A DNA stretch of 64,000 nucleotides, taken from assembly GCF_002161235.1 (NCBI RefSeq), contig NZ_NFHE01000004.1:1-64000 (forward strand), written 5' to 3'. The notes beneath the pieces were generated by a model that ran no database searches, had not been told where the DNA came from, and was given only the letters and a program-made list of their open reading frames with translations. Shown here in pieces: positions 1 to 8,000 of the stretch. The position numbers and the translations under genes were made by a program. The stretch comes from Pseudoflavonifractor sp. An85 (GTDB taxonomy: Bacteria; Bacillota; Clostridia; Oscillospirales; Oscillospiraceae). Every line of letters starts with the position of its first letter. Position 1 is the stretch's first letter.

Positions 1-504
1 GTGGGAGGCTGGAGCCTGCTGGTGTACGACACTCGCACGAAGCTGTGGTACCGGGAGGACAACACCCAGGCCACCCACTTTGCCTTCTCAGGCGGAAATC
101 TGCACCTGCTCAACCAGGCGGGGGAAATCTGGCTGGTGGGAGACGTGACCGACCCGCCGGAGGAGGCTCAGCAGGAGGGGCCGGTGGCGTGGGTGGCGGA
201 GTTTGCCGACTTCACCGACGGCAGCCCGGACAAAAAGGGCATTGCCCGCCTCCACATCCGCCTGGAGGTGGAAGAGGGAGGCCAGGTGCAGGCCTGGGTG
301 CAGGTGGATAGCGACGGCACATGGCGGCCCTTAGGCCAGCCCATAGGGCCCACCCCCAAGCGCAGCTTCCAGCTGCCCATGGTGATTCGGCGGGGGGACC
401 ATTACCGGCTGAAACTCACCGGCACGGGGGGCTGCAAGATTTACAGCATCACCCGGGAACGTTACAGCGGCTCAGCCTACAACGCCACCCCGGGTCGAAC
501 CTAA
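1..504 (+). CDS. Phage virion protein, C-terminal part (possible DNA-stabilisation/tail protein)
   Basis: An open frame runs in from the window edge and ends at 504, so the true start is probably upstream. The visible 167 residues are rich in predicted beta strand. The N-terminal part has a short pattern (VYDTRTKLWYRED, then GGNLHLL and GEIWLVG) that resembles the beta-propeller-like packaged-DNA stabilisation proteins of P22-type podoviruses. That resemblance is from memory and weak. The stop is 13 bp upstream of the next phage gene, which has its own strong ribosome-binding site, so the two are co-transcribed. Function is inferred from context. Confidence 0.6.
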   Translation: MGGWSLLVYDTRTKLWYREDNTQATHFAFSGGNLHLLNQAGEIWLVGDVTDPPEEAQQEGPVAWVAEFADFTDGSPDKKGIARLHIRLEVEEGGQVQAWVQVDSDGTWRPLGQPIGPTPKRSFQLPMVIRRGDHYRLKLTGTGGCKIYSITRERYSGSAYNATPGRT

Positions 505-517
505 AGGAGGGAACACC

Positions 518-2002
518 ATGGCGTATACTTACAACGACTTTTTGAAAAAGGCCACGGACAACGGCACCTTGTCCAGCTTCACCCCCGAGGAGCTGAGCTT
601 AGCCAAGGCGTATCCGGAGTATGGCATTTCAGCGGCCAGTCTGAAGCAGGACCAGAACAACGCCACCACCAGCGCCCAGAGGGCGTTGGCCAACGAGGCC
701 GCGGCGCAGCTGGCGGCCAGCTACAAGGCCACCAGCTATAACGGATTTACCGGCAGCAAGCAGGACGAGATCGACAAGATTCTGGGGGAGATCGGCAGCT
801 TCCCCGACTTCTCTTGGGATCAGGAGGCTCCCACTTACGACAACAAGTACGAAGAGGAGCAGGACTCCATTCTGGACCAGATCGGGAAATACCCCGATTT
901 CTCCTGGGACCAGGAGGCCCCCACCTACACCAACCCCTACGAGCAGCTGCAGCAGGAGTTGCTGGGCAAAGTGCTCAATCGGGAGGACTTCACCTGGAGC
1001 AAGGACACCGACCCGGTGTTTGGGGAGTATCAGAAGCAGTACCTCCGGGAGGGAGAGCGGGCCACCGCAAACGCTCTGGCCCAGGCCGCGGCGGCCTCCG
1101 GAGGCCAGACCTCCAGCTATGCCGCCACGGCGGCGTCCCAGGCGGGGAACTACTACGCCGCCCAGCTCAGTGATAAGATCCCCGAGCTGTACAACCAGGC
1201 CTACCAGCGATACCTCAGCGAATACGAGATGATGGCCAACGACCTGGGGCTGGTCAACTCCCAGCAGCAGCTGGACTACCAGGAGTATCTGGACCAGTTG
1301 GGCCAGTACAACCAGGATAAGGAGTTCGCCTACCAGCAGTACCTGGACGATTACAACAAGCTGCTCAGCTATCTGGACGCCGTCAACGGCCAGGAGCAAA
1401 TGGATTATCAGGAGTACCTGGACAAGCTGGGCCAGTACAACGGGGACAAGGAATTTGCCTACCAGCAGTATCTGGACAACTACAACAAGCTGCAAAGCTA
1501 CCTCGGCAACCTCCAGGATGTCAACAACGACGAGTACCAGAAGTATCTGGACGAGCAGGAGCAGAAGCGCTACGAGCAGGAGCAGCAGCAGGCCCTGCAA
1601 AAGCAGAAGCAGGAGATGGCACAGGCCCAGGTGGATGCTATCTTGCAGGCAGGCGGAACGCCGTCCTCTGCCCTGGTGTCGCAGTCTGGATACTCCCAGG
1701 AGTATATCAACTCCATGGTCAACTATTACCGCCAGCAGGCGGCGAAGGCTGCGGCGTCGTACCGCTCGTATAGTTCCGGCGGGTCGTCGAGCTCCAAGAG
1801 TTCCAGCAGCTCCAGTAGTTCGAGCAAAAATAACCACGGGATTGTATATGTGCCTAAGTATGGCGAAATTAGCTATGACGACGTGGAGATTCTGCAAAAG
1901 AAAGGCCTTGTACGGGTAGATGGGGTGGATTCAAAGGGAAACCTGAAAGTGACGCCGCTGAAAAACAACAATTATAGTGGATTCACTCAGTTGACCAGAT
2001 AA
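518..2002 (+). CDS. Phage coiled-coil structural protein with internal repeats
   Basis: 494 residues, starting at an ATG 7 bp after AAGGAGG. No enzymatic motif is visible. A 30-residue unit centred on PDFSWDQEAPTY occurs twice in tandem at residues 95-155. A 43-residue unit (DYQEYLD, then FAYQQYLD) occurs twice at residues 252-335. A long Q/E-rich coiled coil follows, then a poly-serine linker near residues 420-440 and a short C-terminal domain. Such proteins next to a giant polyvalent protein are typical of virion core or ejection modules in podovirus-like elements; that role is inference. Its stop overlaps the ribosome-binding site of the next gene. Confidence 0.7.
   Translation: MAYTYNDFLKKATDNGTLSSFTPEELSLAKAYPEYGISAASLKQDQNNATTSAQRALANEAAAQLAASYKATSYNGFTGSKQDEIDKILGEIGSFPDFSWDQEAPTYDNKYEEEQDSILDQIGKYPDFSWDQEAPTYTNPYEQLQQELLGKVLNREDFTWSKDTDPVFGEYQKQYLREGERATANALAQAAAASGGQTSSYAATAASQAGNYYAAQLSDKIPELYNQAYQRYLSEYEMMANDLGLVNSQQQLDYQEYLDQLGQYNQDKEFAYQQYLDDYNKLLSYLDAVNGQEQMDYQEYLDKLGQYNGDKEFAYQQYLDNYNKLQSYLGNLQDVNNDEYQKYLDEQEQKRYEQEQQQALQKQKQEMAQAQVDAILQAGGTPSSALVSQSGYSQEYINSMVNYYRQQAAKAAASYRSYSSGGSSSSKSSSSSSSSSKNNHGIVYVPKYGEISYDDVEILQKKGLVRVDGVDSKGNLKVTPLKNNNYSGFTQLTR
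800..979 (+). repeat. Tandem 90-bp coding repeat
   Basis: Two adjacent 90-bp units (800-889 and from 890) encode near-identical residues around PDFSWDQEAPTY. Identity falls away in the second half of the second unit. This is an in-frame internal duplication in the coiled-coil phage gene. Confidence 0.7.
1271..1520 (+). repeat. Tandem 129-bp coding repeat
   Basis: Units at 1271-1399 and from 1400 each encode about 43 residues beginning with DYQEYLD and containing DKEFAYQQYLD. The two copies differ mainly at synonymous or conservative positions, which suggests an older duplication under selection for the coiled coil. Confidence 0.75.
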
Positions 2003-2014
2003 GGAGGAATGCAC

Positions 2015-5000
2015 ATGCCATTCATCGGAAACGGTAATACGACAGCAAAGGAGCGCCTATTTGCTCAGGCTAAGATTGCACAAAAAAGGAAGGACGAGGA
2101 GGAAAGAAGAAAACAGGAGCAGAATGCACAGGTTAAGCAAACAAGCGTATCGAGCCAGACGGGATTAACACTCCCGTCTGGCCTAAGCCTGGGAGGGTCT
2201 GCGCCAATTCCGGCCAGTGCTGGAGTAAGTGCCCGGGGACTGGCAGGCATGCAGCTGGACCCGGCAGACTTTGCTAAGCTGGGTGGAGAAGCACTGACCT
2301 CCGGGACTGTACAGAGTGCAGCAAACAAGCTGGGAAGCTATAAGAAAACCACACAGCAGAATACAGCTGGCCCGGTCAAAGTGGACTGGATGGGGGTCAC
2401 AGCGGAGCGAAACAGCCGCGTGAAGATGCTGGAGCAGACTTTGCGTGAGCTGGAGGAGAGGCGAAAAGAGGAAGAAAAAAAGGCGGCAACAACCCAGGAA
2501 CAGCAAAAGGCGTTTTGGGACGCTCGGGCAAAGAGTACCGGGTACAGTGTGGATATTCCGGACATGAGGACTCAGGCCCAGAAGACGGCGGCCAAGACGG
2601 CCAGTGAGCTGAAGAACCAAGAACGAGAGATGAGCCAGTACGTCAAGTGGCTGGAGGCGGCAAACACACGGGATATTGCAGAGAATAGCTGGATGCCCCA
2701 AGATGCCCAGAGGGGATATGCCTCAGACATTGATCTGGGCAGCCTGAATGCGGAGAACCAAAAGGCCCGAGAGCTGGCCAGAGCGATCCAAGTTGATGAA
2801 ATGGGTGGTGCTGCTGGTATCTCTGCCAATGCGAAGATGGCGCAGGCACTCACAGACCGGCAAAAGGATACGTTTATGGCTTTTGTTGGCCGGGGAGACT
2901 GGGACGGTGCCACCAGGTACATGGACACCATATCTGATTCGGTCAATCAACAAGTGGCCAAGAACACCTATGAATCCATGCCAACGGCGGGGAAAGCACT
3001 GTACTGGATCCCCAGCGGCTTGGACCAGTTTGCAAGTGGTATGGCTCAGCTGGGGCAGAGTGAAGCAAATACCCCAAGCGTGACCAGCCGCGTGAGCCAA
3101 ATGGTGCGGGAAGATGCCGAGGAGATCAGCCCCGCCCTGGGCTTTGCATACGACATGGGGACAAGCATTTCCAACATGGCCCCGTCCATCTTACTGTCTA
3201 TGGTAGCAGGCCCCGCCCTGGGAGCTGCAGGAATGAGCGCAGGGGCAGCTGGAACCGTGGCCAGTGGTGTTGGCTCTGCCGCCCTGGGCGCCTCTGCCGG
3301 AGGAAACGCATACGCGGAGAAAAAGCGCCAGGGATACGGAGACGATGAAGCCGCAGCATACGCCACTCTGGTGGGCGCTTCTGAGGCGGGCTTGCAGTAT
3401 GTTTTGGGTGGTATATCCAAGCTAGGGGCTACACCGGCCTCCAAGGTGGCTGCCCAGGTGGCCAAGATCGACAATGCCTTTGGACAAGCGGCGTTGCACC
3501 TGGGAGCCAATATGCTCAGTGAGGGCGTGGAGGAAGGCTTGCAGTCTGTCCTGGAACCCGCCTTTGCCACTCTGATCCTGGATGAAAAATACCAGGTCAG
3601 CCCCCAGGAGGTTGTGACCAGCTTTATCATGGGTGCATTGACCGCCGGTATTCTGGAGGGGCCGGGGGCTGTCCGAGCCGGGAAAGCTGGCAAAACTGTT
3701 TCCCAGAACGGCGGATTTGACGCCACTATAGACGGCTACCTGGGAGCGGATGGTGTGGACTACTTCCGGGGCGTGAAAAACCTAGAAGGAACCGAGACGG
3801 TATATGAGATCCTGAAGAACTACTATTCCACTGTCCAGGATGGTGCGGGCGCCACACAGCAGGACATCACCCGTCAGTATACCATGTGTAAGGCTTGGTA
3901 CGAGGGACAGGAGCAGGCCAGAAGAGCCACAGGGACCCAGCAGAATACCGCACAGACGGCCCAGGAGGCCCAGGAACAACCAACAACCGTCCAGGGCACC
4001 CAGGGACAAGGATGGAGCACACAGGCCCAGCAGGAGGCCACACAGCCCCAACGAGAGATTGAGGGGCTGAGATTGGGTGCTATGTGGGAGGACACCCAGC
4101 AGGAGGCTCAGAGCCAGGAAGGACAATTCCAGCGGGTACAGCCCGCACAGGCGTCCGAGCCGGAGGGCTTGACGATGGGGGCCATGCAGGCGGATAATAA
4201 CCCCAGCAATACCCAAAATCTGAATGAAGGAGCGGGAATCCATGAGCGAACAGAAAATGCAGCCACAACAGCAGGAGCAGCAACAGACCCAGCAGGAGCA
4301 GGTGCTTTTGGTGGAGGACAAGGACGGGTTTACGGTGAGGGTACCGGCCAGCAAGCTGGAATCCTGGAAAGCCGCCCAGGAGCAGCCGCCCAGACCTCTG
4401 AACAAAGCCGAGCAGCAAGTGAGAGACTTGCTCGTGCAGCGAATCTTCGGGGACAAGAAGTAAGCAGCACGCAGCTGGGCATTTCCCGAGGCACAGACAC
4501 CGCCAATGTACTGGTGATGCCTCAGGAGATGTGGGACGCCGAGATGACGCAGGTGGCCCAGGAGGTGCAGCAAAAGACCGGGGCCACCGTGACCTATGTC
4601 ATGGGCGGAATGGAAGTGACCCACACGGATGGCAGCGTGGGAAAAGTGCGTGGGGTGCAGATGCCGGGGCAGATCATCGTCCAGGCGGATCACTCCAGGC
4701 TGTCCGTGTCGCAGATCGCAAACCATGAGGCGTTCCACGAGCTGGCCAGCCGAGACTCTGAGATGGTGCGTACAGCCGAGGAGCGGATCAAGGCCCGGTA
4801 TGACGCCGACGAGTACAACGCGGTGGTGGCAACGTACATCCAGAAGCTGCAGGGCGTCATCGACATTCCGGTCAATGGAACACAAGAGCAGATTTTGGAC
4901 GCATACTATAAAATCCTGGAGGAGATTTATGCTGATGCGTACGCCGGGATCAACGCCTTTGGGGTGCAGGCCAGCCAGTACCAGGAGACCGTCCAAGAGG

Positions 5001-8000
5001 TAGCACAGGAGCGGGAGATCGCGGCACCCAGCCGGGAGAACGCCCGGGCCACAGAACGAACAACCGGGCCGACCTCAGAGGACGAGGTGGCCCGGGAGAC
5101 GCAACGGTCCAGGGATATTGAAGAAACCAGGAGAAGCCTCCGGGAAGCGTATGCAAACGGCTCCATCAGCGAGGAAGCATTTGACCAGGCTATGGACATT
5201 ATCCTAGAGCAGGAGAGCTTAGACGATGTATCTATGCTGGAGATCCGAGGTCAGGAGGATGGCCGGGAGCGGTACTCTGTGAACGAAGAGTTCCAGGATG
5301 ATATTGAAGACTGGAACCGACGCGGAAGACCAGACGATGAAGTGTTCATCATCGGTTCAACATCGGATGTATTGCAGGGGCTTGGAGCCATTGAGAATGA
5401 CATCTACCTCAGAGCAGACAAGGTGAATAAAATTCTCTCAAAACACCGTGAGATTACGCTTCCAGAAATAAAAAGTATTCCGCAACTGATAGATGATCCA
5501 GTGTTTATTCTGAAAAGTGCTGGAAGAGAACGAGGGAACAGGCCGAACACCAGAATGGTACTATATGGGAGCGTTCTGGCACGCAACAGAAAGCCTATGT
5601 TGGCGGTTTTGGATTTGCAGCCAGTAGAGGGGAAATTGGTCATTAATGACATGCAGAAAGTCAACAGCGTATACACCAAGGACAACCCAATGTATATGCT
5701 GACCAACAGTGACGTTCTGTATGCAGACAAAAAAAGAACCATCCCGCTTCTTCGATCAATGGGCTTACACATAGGACCCAAAGATCTTCTGCAGAATGGT
5801 TCTATAGGTAGAATAACATATGGCTATAAATCCGTCAAGTTGGATGGAGTTCCGTTTCGGGAAGTGGTTGATCTTTCAGGAAGACTTACCGAAGAAATCC
5901 TGACCGAGACGGAAGTGGGCGACGACGGAAACATCTACCTTCCAGGTGGGCCTGTACCAGAGGCGGTGAAGCGGCAGCGGGCCAAGGACGAAGCCAGAAG
6001 CCAGGAGACGAAGCGGCAAGAGAAGTTCTCGGTGGAGGATGAAGAAATTCTGACCGAAACGGAAGTGGGAGATGACGGAAACATCTACCTACCAGGTGGG
6101 ACGGTGCCGGAGGCCGTGAAGCGCCGCCGAGCAGTGGAACAGGGTACCAACACCACGGGACAAAGCTCCAGTGCGGCGGAACAGAGGGCCACAACAGCAA
6201 CAGATAACACCGAGACGCAAGCGCCCAAAAAGAAGAAATCGAAGAGTAAGAAAGCCTTGAAGGACACCAAGGCTGTGGCACAGAGCAAGGCTATTATTGC
6301 CAAGAATGATTTGAACAAGACCATGATGAGCTTGTTCTCCATTCCGGACGGGAAAAAGCAGATGGCGAGCCAAATTATTGAACGCTATGCGGATAAGATG
6401 ATCCGAGATGGAGAGCTGACCTATGAAGATCGAAATGCCCTCTTCAATCGGCTGTATGAGGAGGGCGTGGTGACCGTCGAGGCAGAAGACCTCTACCAAG
6501 AAGGCCGTAGGGCGGTAGCGCGGGGACGTGTCTATGTAAATGAGAAGGTCAAGGGAGAGTTTTCGGACGACTGGAATAGCTTTTACAAGCGCGCGTTTGA
6601 AGCCGGGGTATACCTCACCAACAACCCAAGCGACGCCACGCCGGACAGCTGGAATGTGGAGCTGTCGCAGAGCTTTCCAGGTTTGTTTGACCCGGGCGAG
6701 CTGAGCGAGAGAACCATTCTGGAACGGATTGTGGAGGTAGCCGAAGAAGGAAAAGCGGAGAAGATGACCCTGGCCGAGTATACAGCATCCATGGTGGGGC
6801 AGGAGTTCCAATCGCTGGATGATGCCATGGAGGGAATCGAACGGCAGATGGATTGGGCGTTGCGCACATTTGCAGAAAAGGCCAATCTGGAACTGTACCT
6901 CCGAGACCGAACGGGGAGAAAAATCCAGCAGGAGCGGGAGGCCAGTGCAGAGGCCAGACGCGCCCAGGAAATCCGAAACCAAGATGCAAGGGCCAAGGAG
7001 CGGGAGGCCAGAAGAAAGATCGTAGAGAGACAGCGAGAGCGGCGGGAATTGTCCGAACTCCAGCAAAAGACATTGAAACAGTTGCAGTGGCTGAGCAAGA
7101 ATCGGTACCGTGCGCCCAATGAGCTGAAGAAGCAATTTGACGAGGTGCTGGGAGACATCGACATTTTGGCTGTAAACGCTGCCAATGAAATGAATTGGAG
7201 TAAAAAGCACCAGGCCACCTGGAAGGATTTGCGGCAGATGTATCTAACGGCCCAGAAGCAGGACCCGAACTTCTTGCCGAGCCCAGAGCTTGAAAGGATT
7301 GTCAGCCGATTGGACAAGGACAAGATCGGGGATATGGATGTTGATGCCCTGGGGGACCTGTACAGAGCAGCGATCGGACTGCGCACCGAGTTCTATAATC
7401 GAAATAATGTGCTGGGCTCCCAGAAAGGAGAATTGTTCAGCGAAGTATACCGTGATGCAGTCGATGAGATTACCAGCGCTCCGAAAAAACTTCCAGGGGA
7501 GCGTGGAGCAGTGGGCGAGGTAGCAGACACTATCTTCAACACAGAACTGCTGACACCATCCAACGTCCTGCAAAGAATGGCAGGGTGGGCCCCAGAAGGG
7601 GCTTGGCACGAAATGGCCATGCAGCTGGAACGCGGTGAGCGGGATGTGCGAAGCTACTACGTCAAGGCAAACAAGATGCTGGAAAACTTCCTGAAGGAAA
7701 ACGAGGCGTGGGTGAAAACTGCGGACGGACAGGGAAAGAATGGCGTATGGCACGAGCTGGAGGTACCACAGCTGCTGGAGCTGAATATGGGGGACAAGCC
7801 TATTTTTGGCGACACAGTAAAGGTGTACATGACGCCGGCTCAAAAGGTGCATCTGTATCTGGAAAGTAAAAACACCGAAAATTTGCGCCACATTGCGATG
7901 GGTGGCCGGACATTTGCCAATAAGGAAATTTATTCAAAGGGGAAAAGAAAGGAAGCGTTTGCGGCAGGGAAAACCATTAGGCTGGCGCCGGAGAGCGTTA

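Noticed and set aside
800-1520. CRISPR-like repetition
   Set aside because: The repeats are coding, in frame, tandem and long; there are no spacers.
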